From: Mercenaria mercenaria
Lineage: Eukaryota > Mollusca > Bivalvia > Venerida > Veneridae
Direction of reading: 5' to 3'
Length of the DNA: 64,000 nucleotides
Assembly: GCF_021730395.1 (NCBI RefSeq)
Contig: NC_069369.1
Coordinates: 69,219,501-69,283,500 of the forward strand
In this document: piece after piece, positions 35,406-47,168 of the stretch
Layout: the number at the start of each line of letters is the position of its first letter
How positions within the stretch are numbered: the first letter of the stretch is position 1
Program-made: the position numbers and the translations under genes
Notes under the pieces: model-generated
The model's database searches: none
What the model saw: only the letters and a program-made list of their open reading frames with translations
What the model was told of the DNA's origin: nothing

Positions 35406-36870
35406 GCAAAATATCTATCCAGTTTTTGTACATTTTATGTAAGAGAACCTTGCATTGTTAACAGATGTTTTTAAAAATCCACTATACACATACGCAAAAT
35501 AGAAAGAATTGTAATATAATCCTTTAAAACCAGTCTTCCTCTGGAAAACTTAGAATATATAAACAAGCTAGTACTTTTCATTGTCGATATGGCTATAAAT
35601 ATTGTTTCATTTTTAATTAATGGTATACGTCACATCGTTTTAGAATTATTTCCGCCTTTCATAATGTTGTACTGATTAAAACGATGAAATAAAATTCCAA
35701 TAAACTCGGTTTCTCTCATGTCAGTTGCCAACGGTTACCAGAGTCAGCTATATTGCAATTGATTAATAACGTGCAATTTGTTGTATTGCCTTGACTATGA
35801 TGCAGATCGAAAGCTTCGAATTATACAAATTTATTCAAATATGGCTTAAGTGTGTGAATTGACATATCAAATGAATTATTCACGGACTTGACTTTAGTTT
35901 TCGTGCGTAAATGTGGCAGAAACAAAATCTCTCTACGGTATATATGCTAATGATATACCCAGTTTAGTTTTATCTCTGTATTATATATCATATTGGGCTT
36001 CAGGATATTGCAAGATTATTCTTAAATATTTTCGCTTCATTTAGATGATACTACAATGTACCTCGATAACACAGTCCAGCGAGGTAAACCTCAGAAATAT
36101 AACAAAACCCGAGGCGTTTGAACCGGATAGTTTTGTTGTATAATATCGAAAATTTACCAAACGAAACAGTTGAGAATTTTCAGTAGCTGCTAAAGATGTC
36201 GTTTGTTTTCTTCTAAACAAAGTAGGAATTTTTAGGGAGAGAGTTTCTTAAAACAAAAAAGAAAGCTTATTGCTTCCTTCTCAATCCTGTATGTTTGTAC
36301 ATTTGTAAAACTGTAAAAGTTGTAATTATATCAATAAAATACTGTTTAAACCATAGAAGGAATTTTTTATTGGACAGTCGCTTGACCATCTCAGCTTGCA
36401 ATTCGGAACGATTAATTGTTTCCCACCAAGACTAGTATTTTGAATCAAAATTTAACAGGCGGTTAGCTTAACAACCCGTTAAAGTTTCGAACAACTAGGC
36501 CCAGGTAAACAAAGAAAGAGGTAGGTCAAACCATGTACATTCTGTGCTAAATAACGGTCGACGCGCGGACTGGTATGTGAGCATTTTGACGTCAAATTGC
36601 CGCATAATGTTCGGTTCATTACTACTCGGACAAATGAATTCCAGCATAACTGTTATTAAAACGATTTCAGTGTGCATAAATGAATGAAAATAATTTATTC
36701 CTTCTTGTGGTTTCTCGTCTAATTTACCACGGTGCGTCGTTCAGATTTTTAGATATGTAACCCCTCATGCGTACGCCATCATGGTTCAATTTTTGTGCAT
36801 CTAAACTCTGAACCGTGATAAATCAGGCGACAAACCACTTGAAGGCCTTGATCATTTGATGATAAACATG
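35406..36870. other. Upstream side of globin 4, no other gene
   Basis: AT-rich DNA. No globin remnant or clear repeat is recognised. Confidence 0.35.
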
Positions 36871-36876
36871 CATATA

Positions 36877-37993
36877 TACGGTGTTCTGTTTGGACAATCA
36901 CGACTTTTTGTTTAATCCTAAACCGCGAAGCACGATGGTACGATGACGAAAACACGATGACGCGATGACACGATGATGAAACAACGATGGTGAAAACGCG
37001 ATGGCACGATGATGAAATCGCAATGGTACGATGGTGAAATGTCGATATAATATCGCTTTTTTATCATCGTACCATAGCGTTTTCATCATCGTACCATCGT
37101 GCCATCGCGTTTTCAACATCGTACCATCGCGTTTTCACCATCGTGCTATCGCGTTATCACCATCGTACCATCGCGTTTTCACCATCGTGCCGAAGCATTA
37201 TCACCATCGTACCATCGCGTTTTCACGTACCATCGCGTTTTCACCATCGCAATATCTCCATCGTACCATCGCGGTTTCACCATCGTATCATCGCGTTTTC
37301 ATCATCGTACCATCGCGTTTTCACCATCGTACCATCGAGTTTTCACCATCGTTCCATCACCTTCCGGTTAGGTATGCGTAGTTCCGTGCACTTGCATTTT
37401 CGTTAACAATAGATGAATGTATCTTAATGTATTTTGTGAGAATAAATTTACCATTTAGATTCAGTGCTCAGTTCATTAAAACCGTGTCAAACCTTCAAGG
37501 CGTACTTTGTATTTTATGTATATATGAAAGTAAATAAAAAGCTAGGTGTAATGGTCACATTATGTTAATCAAACTCGGCTTATTCTTGTCAGGATGTAGA
37601 AGGAACATAGTGCAATGTGAAAATGAGATTGTATCAAGCCTGTATTGTATTGAAACATCTTCCTGTTAGAAAACTGTGCCACTGCGCATGACCACCGGAA
37701 GACGATGGTATGATGGTGAAAACGCGATGGTACGATGGTGATAACGCTATGGCACGATGGTAAACACGCGATGGTACGATGGTGAAAATGCGAAGGCACG
37801 ATTGTACGATAATAAAAACGCGATGGTACGATGGTAAGATGGTGAAAACGCGATGATACGATGATGAAAAAGCGATATTACATCGATCTTTCACCATTGT
37901 GCCATCGCGCCATCGCGTTTCCGTCAATGTACCATCGTGCATTGCGGTTTAGTATTAAATAAAAAGTCACGATTGTCCAAACGGAACACCGTA
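36877..37993. mobile_element. TIR element filled with a 22-bp minisatellite
   Basis: The ends are inverted copies reading TACGGTGTTCYGTTTGGACA and continuing about 60 bp. CATATA flanks both ends (36871-36876 and 37994-37999), a 6-bp target duplication. Inside each arm lie arrays of a 22-bp unit (core CATCGTACCATCGCGTTTTC plus AC) in both orientations: about 36928-37050, then reversed at 37060-37360, and 37692-37960. Each arm has a small palindromic turn (GCGATATTATATCGAC-like). The centre, 37365-37690, is bounded by inverted CTTCCGG blocks. ORFs of up to 116 codons are translations of the minisatellite and are not genes. No transposase is present. Confidence 0.9.
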
Positions 37994-37999
37994 CATATA

Positions 38000-40265
38000 T
38001 CGAACCAAAATAATTCGTAGGAGACCTGTGTTTTCTACATGCTTGTACATATCATTTTGGAAAACGTGTCAGCAGAGCAGCTAGATTTACACATATTTCT
38101 TATATTTATTATAAATATGGGTGCAACAGTTACTTATCAAGAATTATAAACATCTTTTTACTGATAGATTATTGTAATAACGAAAGATGTATCCATCCAT
38201 ATTAATTATAAATAATAATAATTATAAAAATATTAATGATATTTGATATATTTAATATTACATAATACTTGCCAAACTGCCACTTTTTCTATAATTAAAT
38301 GTGACTATCAAGAAATATCAACATCTTAATTGTTATAAAGATAAATGTGTCCACTCGAATCAATTACAAAAATATATTAGTTGTTTATATCTTCTTGCCC
38401 GATTGCACGTAATCCTAAATGATAAGTAAATGTGACGTTATTTGTGACGTATTCGCAAGATTTATTAAAGTCGCTCGTTTGGCATTGTAGGACTTGCTCT
38501 CTATATAAAATATGCGTGTTCGCCATAAAAGTAACTGAAAGCTATATATGTTTCGTGGATAATAGAACTGCGTGACAGGACATAATTTATGTACTGTTTA
38601 TACAGTTTAAAGACATTTCAGTTTATTACATTTTAAAATCGTTAAAGTTAAAAACCCATGGTAGCCCAGTACGACAAAAATGGAAATGTTATAGACTCGT
38701 TTCGCATCAAAATCAGTGGTTTTTGCATTTTTACCCGTGAACATGGTGTCATTTTGTTTGACCTACCTTTAACACGAACGAAAATTTATACGTGCTTTAT
38801 GTTATTTTTGTTTTGTTTGTTAATATTTGTTAATTTAATTTTTGCTGTTATTTAAGTCTATTTTGAAATTGAGTTGATTATTTCAATTACAGAATTGTTT
38901 GAATTGATTACATTGCCTAAGATGATAACGTCAATTTTGCATTGAAATTAACATAAATATAAATTAATGCTAATTTCTAAACGAGACAGGAAAGATGGAT
39001 TTTTAAGATTATAGTAAGAGCAGTCTCTTATAATCTAAAAATGTGTTCATTTCTTATTTTGTTTAACCATTGCCTTTTACGAATTATGTTTGCGTTTGCT
39101 TGCCTTTGAACCAAATGACTACTTATATAATGTTTCAAATTACTCTTCGGAGAGACAACAAAATGTTTGGTACTGCTTTTAATTATCACAATACTGACTG
39201 AAATATGTAGTGAATGTACTCATTATGAGGGATAGAAACGGACACAACGAAGTCGCCGTTACGTACAGAAATCATTGGTTTATGGCGTGCGTTCATTAGC
39301 GAAAACTAGTACTTGGTCATTTATCTTAATTTGTCTGACGTGGCTGAACTTGATTTAAATATCGGTTGACATGATAACGTTATATTTGTGAATATCAATT
39401 ATATGTTTGTATATTTTGACAACGGAACAACGCGCCATTTTGAGAGGTTTGACTTATTTTCAACCAAAACGACGTAACTGCGGACGCGCTTTGTGTTAAT
39501 AATTTGTTGTTGTTATTCAGATAGAGCTAATCAATGTAACAGTTGTTTTATATTTTTAAGTTTTAACCATTCTATTTAAATGTCAAACGAATGCAATTCA
39601 GATCTCATAAGATGACTTGCAACTTGGGGTAAAAATGTCTTTTTTTCATATAACACAATATTTCTTGTTTGCAACATAAGGCAAAGCGTTAAACTTGAAC
39701 TGCGATAGTATCTACATTATTATATATAGCATTATCATGATTTTTAAGACTAATTTACGACAGTGTCAGACTTACTTGCTATGAAGCATATGAACACTGG
39801 GGAGTGACTATAAGATATTAAACATTATCAAATCATGTCATTAGACCACCAGAAAAGACAATGTAGTGTATATATTTAGATTATGTCTTGACCACGATTT
39901 AAGCTTACGTTTATGTCTTAACCTTAATATAGAACCTTGAAGAATTTATGTTTCTAACGAAGACAACAAGCCATTTAGTAATGGTATATATACGTAGCGC
40001 GATCTTTTTACTTCAGTGTGTTTCTTGTCAATATCAGAAAACATGCTGTTTTTTTCTATTATCACCGTGAAACTAAATCTCGTGTAATTGTCGTCTTTAT
40101 TCTCGGCAGCTACCGGAGGGAAACATTTTTTATAAAATATATAACAGCTTGATCAAAATTGTCAACGACAGTTAAGTCGACAATTGTCAAAAGGTCAAAT
40201 ATGAAAAAAAAGACGTCAAAGGATTCATAAAGCTATGGTCCTTATATGCAACAATTTATGTGTAG
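38000..40265. other. No recognisable gene
   Basis: Very AT-rich DNA. By analogy with other units a globin might have stood near 39.5 kb, upstream of the duplicated 3' flank at 40.27 kb, but I could not recognise one. Confidence 0.35.
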
Positions 40266-40269
40266 ATTA

Positions 40270-40930
40270 AACAGCTCATTTTCGGTGAATATCTAAAATT
40301 TCTTAAACAACTAAGAGAACCATATTTTTGAGGCAACAGGCGGATGCAAAGATTCAAAACATGACATAGATCTGAAACCCTCATAAGACTCGCTGAGTTT
40401 CAAGTAAATATACACTCAATTTTATACAAGGTATAAGGCTTCGTGTACCAGATATTTACATAGGAATTTTAATATCTGTTTATTCGATACTTGTGTATGA
40501 ACTTGGTATTTATATAAGTGTCATGGGTGTACTCCAATTATTAGTATTTCCTTTGGGATTTTGTAAACGTATAATTAATTCATCTTAATTGGTATTTCAA
40601 GCCGGATAAGTAATGAGAACAAATCGAAATCACCTACCGCGCTGACTATGATCCAATAAAATTAACTTTACTAACATTATGTACAGACCATAAATTTCTG
40701 ACCAATTTTAAATTAGTAAATTCTGGTTTGAACATTTTCCCTATTGTAAATGATTATGATGATTTTTTGTGTTAAGTTTTTTTCTCTAAATCCTTCAAAA
40801 CCAAGATACAAATCATAGTGATTGCATGACAGCATTGTCGTCTGCAAACGCAACAAAATATCGGATAATACTTCATTAGATACACACACAAATGTTTTTG
40901 TTTAGCACCACACAGTTTTTTTACTTCATT
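40270..40930 (+). repeat. 3' flank of a globin unit, gene not found
   Basis: CAGCTCATTTTCGGTGAATA, ACTAAGAGAACCATA, GGCGGATGCAAAGA, GTACCAGATATTTACATAGG and CATTGTCGTCTGCAAACGCA have ordered counterparts at 42.25-46.15 kb. Parts also match 51.86-52.99 kb and 57.78-59.7 kb, which follow real globins. This copy is compact and lacks the insertions of its neighbour, so it supplies empty sites. Confidence 0.75.
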
Positions 40931-41222
40931 AACATGGGATTTTTGTTTTGTTTTTGTTGCGTTTAACGTCACACCGACACAATTATATGTCATATGGCGA
41001 CTTTTCAACTTTTCATGATGGAGGAAAATCCATGTGCCCCTCTGGGTATTATTGCATCACGGGAGTGTACCTGAGTAGAGTAAACAACCGACCTTCCGTA
41101 AGCAAGCCGGATATCTTCCTCACATGAACAATTCAACGCCTGAAGTGAAGCTCGAACCCACATCGATGAGTCGCAAGTGATTCGAAGTCAGTGACCTTAA
41201 CCACTCGGCCACGGATACACTT
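40930..41222 (-). repeat. tRNA-headed SINE, best copy
   Basis: On the minus strand it starts CCGTGGCCGAGTGGTTAAGG (A box, Ser/Leu-tRNA-like), has GATGTGGGTTCGAGCT (B box), a GAAGGTCGGTTGTTTACTC body, GGGGCACATGGATTTTCC, and ends GTGTCGGTGTGACGTTAAAC followed by an A-rich tail. It interrupts the globin 3' flank. Confidence 0.85.
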
Positions 41223-41539
41223 ATTTTACAGAACCAAATTTAGCGCTTAAGATAATCTATTGCGTTGATTTTTATTATAATTTTTAAGAGATAAAGCAAG
41301 ACTGATCATTTTGCTAAGGACTTCACGTGGTAAAGGTCATTAAAAGGAACAAGATATCTCACCCATCATTGATCATCATGTTCTATCGAAATATAATATT
41401 ATGAAAAAATAAACCAACGAATACGTCTTATATCTGTTTTATAAACAGACTCAATAAACATTTTGCTCGTTGACGTTGTATGCCTCCAAATGAAACTGAC
41501 TGTACAAATACCTTCACGTGTACGTTGGTTTAAAGCTAC

Positions 41540-41680
41540 AGTTGTCCAAGATGATCTGACGGAAATTGGAAAACGGGCTGCGAAAACTTTTATTTTGTTT
41601 TATACGAATGAAATATCAGTATAGGAACAACACTTAAGATTGTATTTAGAAAATCCTGAAGAAAATAATAATAACTGGAG
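41540..41680 (+). pseudogene. Globin remnant R2
   Basis: GATCTGACGGAAATTGGAAA followed by ACGGGCTGCGAAAAC aligns with the A-helix codons (LTENEKRIVK). Downstream, CTTAAGATTGTATTTAGAAA and ATCCTGAAGAAAATAA align with the B/C codons (LKIFELCPE). The rest is unrecognisable. Its distance to the 3' flank at 42.25 kb (about 0.7 kb) matches that between globin 5 and its flank (about 0.8 kb), which supports the call. Confidence 0.65.
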
Positions 41681-42315
41681 TATACATATGACACTTCTAT
41701 AGATCTAAATACCAAGTTCATATATCGAACAAACAATGGCTCTATAGATATTAAAATATCTGGTACACGAAGGTTTATATCCTGTATAAACTTGTGTGTA
41801 ATTAGTTGCACAATTCTTTTCACCCTTTGACGTCTGTTGTGTCTTTTTTCATATCTGACATTTGACAAATGTCGATATAATGTCGATATAAGTGCCGTTG
41901 ACAATTTGATCCAGCTGTTATATGTTTCTGGTAACAAATGTTTCCCTTCGGGAGCTGTCCACAAGAAAGAAGGCAGTTACACGAGGTTTTAGTTTCTGGG
42001 CGAAACATGAAAGAAACAGCATGATATCTTACATGGGCACAAAACCTAAGGAAGTAAAACGATCACGCGACGTAGGTAAGCCATTAAATGACTTGTCTTC
42101 GGAAAAAGCATTGTGAATGATATATTGCTTTTATGTTCTACAGTAAGGTTTAAATACGGTACACTTGATCATGATATACATGTACCCTACATAAAAATTG
42201 TATTTTCTGATTGATCTAGATACATGAAATGACAATGTAAAAGGAAGAAGTTCATCCCAGCTCATTTTGGTCCATATATAACATTTCTAAGACAATAAAG
42301 AGAACCATGTATGTA

Positions 42316-43578
42316 GGGTATCAAGTCAACTCGTCCCCTAGTTAACTCGTCCCCCAGTCAGCTCGTCCCCAATTTGGTCATTTCGTCCCCCAAAATTGGT
42401 CATTTCGTCCCCCTCATGATAAAATTTGGTCAACTCGTCCCCATTTTGGTCAACTCGTCCCCCTTTTGGTCAATTCGTCCACCTTTTGGTAATTTTGTCT
42501 CCCTTAATATTTTAGGCATTTTTTGCTTTTTTATGATATCTTTGACTTTGAAAACTTGTATTTAAAATCATCGCGAGTTTTGAAGGAGTTATATTGGAAA
42601 TGGTTAACTTTAAATAATTAGGTTTGATAAAATGATAAAAGAAATATACTGAAAATATAAGACAATTAACTGAAATAAAATAAAAAAATAAATACAATGC
42701 CCTTAGTAATAAAAATATGATATAATAGAAAATCTAATTAACTTTTTTAAAAATCATAGTAAGAAGAGAGAGAGAGAGAGCAATAAATCCTTATCCCTGG
42801 TCATAATAAAAGAAAGTTAGAATAAGAAATACCATAAAGAATAAATAAACAACTAATATCTGTCACATATGTTTTACTAAAAATAACCAACATGCTTTAT
42901 ATTCATTTTTGTCATTGAAATAAAAAAATACTTCAAAAGTAGGGAGACAGTGGTGTCTAAAAAAAGTAGAATGAGCCTGTACCTGCATATGAAAGGTGTT
43001 AAAGATTATTAATCACATTAAAAGGCGTTGATTGGGCTGATTGGAAGGTGTTAATGGAATTTAATTGCATGAGAAGTTGTTGATTGACTGAATGAAATGT
43101 GTCAAAATTTTCCCCTAGTAGAATTAAATGTGTTAATAGTTGATTGGAGTGAGGAAATTATTTGTTATAAAAAAGTTTAATAAAAAGTTTAATCTTATTC
43201 AAGAGTTTGAAAATAAGCAGCATCAAATACGGACATTTAAACAGCAATAATGTTGTCCAAGATAGCAGACTTACAAAAACAAAGAGAAAAAAAAAAAAAC
43301 AAACAGAAAATCCTCCTTGTTAAATCGATCATTTTCAAGTTCTTAAATCAAACGAAAACTTATGTATATTTTTAGCATAAAATATACTTATTTGAAAGAA
43401 AAAACGACTTAATTTATCATACTTTGATTTTTTTTTCAAAAATAGATTTTAAAAAGGGGGCCGAAAAAGGGTGGACAAAATGGCCAATTTGAAATCGCCG
43501 AGGGGGGCGAAATGACCAAATCGGGGACGAGTTGACTGGGGGACGAGTTGACTAGGGGACGAGTTGACTGTAAATCGT
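42316..43578. mobile_element. TIR element with CTCGTCCCC subterminal repeats
   Basis: The left end has repeated GTCAACTCGTCCCC units from about 42325 and TTTGGTCATTTCGTCCCCC. The right end is the inverse: GGGGACGAGTTGACT units to 43571, then GTAAATCGT. The conserved outer end ACGATTTACAGTCAA is also found at 7947. The interior is AT-rich and non-coding. The paralogous flank at 40320-40335 lacks it. Confidence 0.85.
42763..42781. repeat. AG microsatellite
   Basis: A short run of about nine AG units inside the TIR element. Confidence 0.7.
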
Positions 43579-43763
43579 CTGCAGCACATTGCGGATGCAA
43601 AGACATTTTTAACATAACATAGGTCTGAAAACCTAACAATAAAATATAGCGAAATGTCGCTTAGTCTCAAGATAACCGATGGTGATATATCTTTCTTGCA
43701 TACCAGACGGGGATTTCCGGTATTTTTTTCCGGTTCTGGAAAAATCAAGATGACTCCCGTGCT

Positions 43764-44226
43764 GGTCAGAGACCACCAATTCAAAAAAGTACAGGGAACT
43801 TACTGGGAATGAGGTAAAGGTATACCTGGGAATAAGGTAACGTCTGTGCGTTCTGATTGGTCAGTCATGTAAACAAACCCAGGAAGTGATTATTTTTTCA
43901 AAATTGATATTTTTTTCACTGCATTTACAGTATTTTATTATACATTTTGACAAAATTTGCTACATTTTATGTGTGTTGAAAAAAAGTTTTATCAAACGAA
44001 TTTCTCCCCCCATGTCAATGATGTAAACAGGGGGTCATCTCATTCACACGAAAATTACTTAAATAAAGTATCACTATTCATATATTTTTCGTCCGATATT
44101 TTGGTAGAACTAGGATAGTTCTTGAAAAACTTGTAATTAGATATACATGTTTCGATGTATGGAAGGCCGTACACGCCATAATGTTACAATGTAAGTCTAT
44201 GGGAAAACAATTGGTGGTCTCTAACC
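43764..44226. mobile_element. MITE C, copy 1 (463 bp)
   Basis: Starts GGTCAGAGACCACCAATTC and ends ACAATTGGTGGTCTCTAACC, which are inverse of each other over about 18 bp. It is almost identical to 44736-45197 in direct orientation. The left flank is TGCT, the right flank TATA. Confidence 0.88.
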
Positions 44227-44735
44227 TATAATAGAGCTAAAACATGACTTTCGTCGGAAGCCATCACAGGTAATGTAAATGGCCACAAATCTGTTGTAAA
44301 TGATGTAGAAAGACGTTTTCGTGCAAAAATAAGCGTGAAATTTGATTTTTGTTAAAATTTGGCCTCTTTTTTTAACAGGTGTGCCCATTTTTATCTCAGC
44401 TTTTGGGCGAAAAAGGATCATTTTTATCTCTGTAATGTTAGAGAATGATCAAAATTTTTAGACCTTATTTCTATTTTTTACGGAATGAATCGTATTTCAG
44501 CTTCCAAGTGAAATCAAATGCAGATAAGTGAAATTTTCACGAAAAATTGCAATCTGACGACGACAGGGACCGAGTCTGGGCATATAAATCGACAGGGGGT
44601 GACCTCAGTAAACTGTCCATATCTTTCTTAAAACTGAACATTTCTTGATGAAACTTTGTAAGACATCTGGTATTGGATCATGTTTCACAATATCACTGTT
44701 AAATTGGAAAATGTGATACGAAACATTCATCTATA
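44227..44735. other. DNA between the two MITE C copies
   Basis: About 509 bp beginning and ending with TATA. No ORF or family is recognised. See the finding on the reciprocal target duplications. Confidence 0.5.
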
Positions 44736-45197
44736 GGTCAGAGACCACCAATTCAAAAAAGTACAGGGAACTTACTGGGAATGAGGTAAAGGTATACCTG
44801 GGAATAAGGTAACGTCTGTGCGTTCTGATTGGTCAGTCATGTAAACAAACCCAGGAAGTGATTATTTTTTCAAAATTGATATTTTTTCACTGCATTTACA
44901 GTATTTTATTATACATTTTGACAAAATTTGCTACATTTTATGTGTGTTGAAAAAAAGTTTTATCAAACGAATTTCTCCCCCCATGTCAATGATGTAAACA
45001 GGGGGTCATCTCATTCACACGAAAATTACTGAAATAAAGTATCACTATTCATATGTTTTTCGTCCGATATTTTGGTAGAACTAGGATAGTTCTTGAAAAA
45101 CTTGTAATTAGATATACATGTTTCGATGTATGGAAGGCCGTACACGCCATAATGTTACAATGTAAGTCTATGGGAAAACAATTGGTGGTCTCTAACC
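44736..45197. mobile_element. MITE C, copy 2 (462 bp)
   Basis: Same ends and same orientation as copy 1, with only a handful of differences in 460 bp. The left flank is TATA, the right flank TGCT. Confidence 0.88.
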
Positions 45198-45567
45198 TGC
45201 TGTAAATGACGCATTACAAACTACATATATGTAGAAGATTTATGTAGTAATTTATATTTTATTAAAAAAAAACGGAATAAAAATCCAGTACCTTGACAGT
45301 TCCTCTTTGTTCCTGATAGTATATTTCTCGATTCAAAACACGTTATTTTATCAAAAATTCATAACGTTACGCTGCAGCTGATTAAACAAAACCGGAACTA
45401 AACATTGTTATTTGTCTTTGAAACGTCATGACGTCTTTCCTGTTTACGGACGTTGGTTTTCCGCGCTTTGTTTAAATACGCTGCTATAAGAAATAGTTCT
45501 AAAAAGAAAGCCGTTTGATTGATATTATTTTTATTATCATTTTTTGAAATCGGTATGCAAGAAAAAG

Positions 45568-45713
45568 ATTCTGTCACTGGTTAAAAGTGCAGATGGGAAT
45601 ATACGGCTCTCGGAAAACTGTTTAGGCGGTAACTTGGCAGGAGCCTCGTTACCGCCTAAATAGTTACCCTCGAGGCCGGAAATTCCCATCTGCACCTAAA
45701 CCAGTGAAAGAAT
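45568..45713. mobile_element. 146-bp hairpin MITE
   Basis: The left arm ATTCTGTCACTGG...GTGCAGATGGGAAT and inner TTTAGGCGGTAAC are inverted at the right as GTTACCGCCTAAA, ATTCCCATCTGCAC and CCAGTGAAAGAAT. The whole unit folds into one near-perfect stem. Confidence 0.8.
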
Positions 45714-46152
45714 ATTATAATACTCAACTTTATACAGGATATAGAGTTTCGTGCACCAGATATTAATATAGGAATTTTCATATCTAGAAAGCCATTATTG
45801 TTCGATATATGAACTTTGTATATGTCATGAGTATACTCTAATTATTATTATTTCCTTTGGGGTTTACTCAACGTATAATCAATTCGTTTTAATTGGTATT
45901 ACAAGCAGGCTCAGTAATGCAAGCCTTTTGAAATCAGCTATAGCGTTTACAATCGACCAATGAAGTAAATTATAATAACATTTTGTGTAGACATTAATTT
46001 TCTGACAGATTTAGAAAATTCTGGTATGGACAATTACCGTATTGATGATTTTAAGCCTTTAATATTACTTCTTTCTTCAAAATCAAAATATAATACATGC
46101 GAGTTACATGACAACATTGTCATCTGCAAACACAACAAAAACTCAAACCATA

Positions 46153-46389
46153 TGAGCCGTGCCATGAGAAAACCAACATAGTGGGTATGCGACCAGCATG
46201 GATCCAGACCAGCCTGCGCATCCGCGCAGTCTGGTCAGGCTCCATGCTGTTCGCTTTTAAAGCCTATTGGAATTGGAGAAACTGTTAGCGAACAGCATGG
46301 ATCCTGACCAGACTGCGCGGATGCGCAGGCTGGTCTGGATCCATGCTGGTCGCATACCCACTATGTTGGTTTTCTCATGGCATGGCTCA
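46153..46389. mobile_element. 237-bp hairpin MITE, intact form
   Basis: A near-perfect palindrome from TGAGCCGTGCCATGAGAAAA to TTTTCTCATGGCATGGCTCA, with inner GACCAGCATGGATCC arms. It interrupts the globin 3' flank; the paralogous site near 40870 is empty. A deleted copy is at 25110-25283. Confidence 0.9.
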
Positions 46390-46399
46390 TATATCATTA

Positions 46400-47163
46400 G
46401 ATATACACACACAATCATATTTTCATTAATGTGGCATCTAGCATTTGCATACGGTTCTGTAGTCCGGCTACCGACTAGATAATCTTTTTTTATTTTAGAA
46501 AAAAAAAATCTGTAAAAAATTCTGACTTCATCAGTCTTGGCTCTGATTATCGTATGTTTTTAGAAGACAAGGGACATAATTTTACAAAATTTGAATAGCC
46601 TCAGGAGTCTCCTTTGAACAAAACATACGGTCTAAACACAGACTAACGGTTCAGTAGCCTCACGCAAACTTATAGCTTTTCTCTAATTAATACTCTTTGT
46701 ACATGTAAATTAATTCTTTCTTGAACAAGTGTCCTGCAAACCATAGTCATGAATCAAAATCACTGATAAAAATCATTTGGTCGGTTTTTAAAGAATTTGT
46801 AAGAGTTAAAACAGGAAGGAAGGAAAACCGAATATGCATTGTTACAGGCATTGGCGAGCACCTAGTTAGAACCTCCTAATTTTCACACGGCATCTGGATG
46901 ACAGTTTTGTTTGGTTGTTGTGTTTACATTCGCGTTTTAATTGCCATAATAGTTTCTTCTTTCTGAGAAAGACCAGACAGTGGTACTGTCTGCACGTCAG
47001 AGCGCGATTTTATGTTGGTTTACTTCTTGTGTTACTGAGTAGCTAAATTCTTTTGTAATTTGGCTTCTATCTTCTGGACAGGAATGATATTATCTATAGA
47101 AATATATACCAGCAGGATAAAAACTGTGGCCGACACAAGAGTTAATATTTGTCAGATGAATGT
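46400..47163. other. No recognisable gene
   Basis: The beginning still resembles the globin 3' flank (GTGGCATCTAGCATTTGCAT, also near 59655). The rest is unassigned AT-rich DNA. Confidence 0.35.
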
Positions 47164-47168
47164 ATACA

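Larger units (their letters stand above)
42255..46145 (+). repeat. 3' flank of a globin unit, expanded by insertions
   Basis: Collinear with 40270-40930 in pieces: 42255-42315, 43587-43700, 45720-46145, with a continuation at 46390-46460. The gaps are filled by the TIR element 42316-43578, the paired MITEs 43764-45197 and the hairpin 45568-45713. About 0.65 kb in the compact copy has become about 4 kb. Confidence 0.75.

Noticed and set aside
36898-37942. Several overlapping ORFs of 73-116 codons rich in HHRTIAFSPS-type repeats
   Set aside because: They are translations in three frames of the 22-bp minisatellite, which lacks in-frame stops by composition.
36928-37960. CRISPR-like look of regularly spaced repeats
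   Set aside because: The units are contiguous and degenerate with no unique spacers, they lie inside a TIR element, and the host is a eukaryote.
43764-45197. LTR-type element with 462-bp direct terminal repeats
   Set aside because: Each repeat has its own 18-bp inverted ends, does not follow the usual TG...CA form, and no coding or priming features are evident; a MITE pair explains it better.
25161-46482. ORFs encoding MDPDQTARMRRLVWIHAGR at two places
   Set aside because: They lie within copies of the hairpin MITE and are shadows of its arm sequence.
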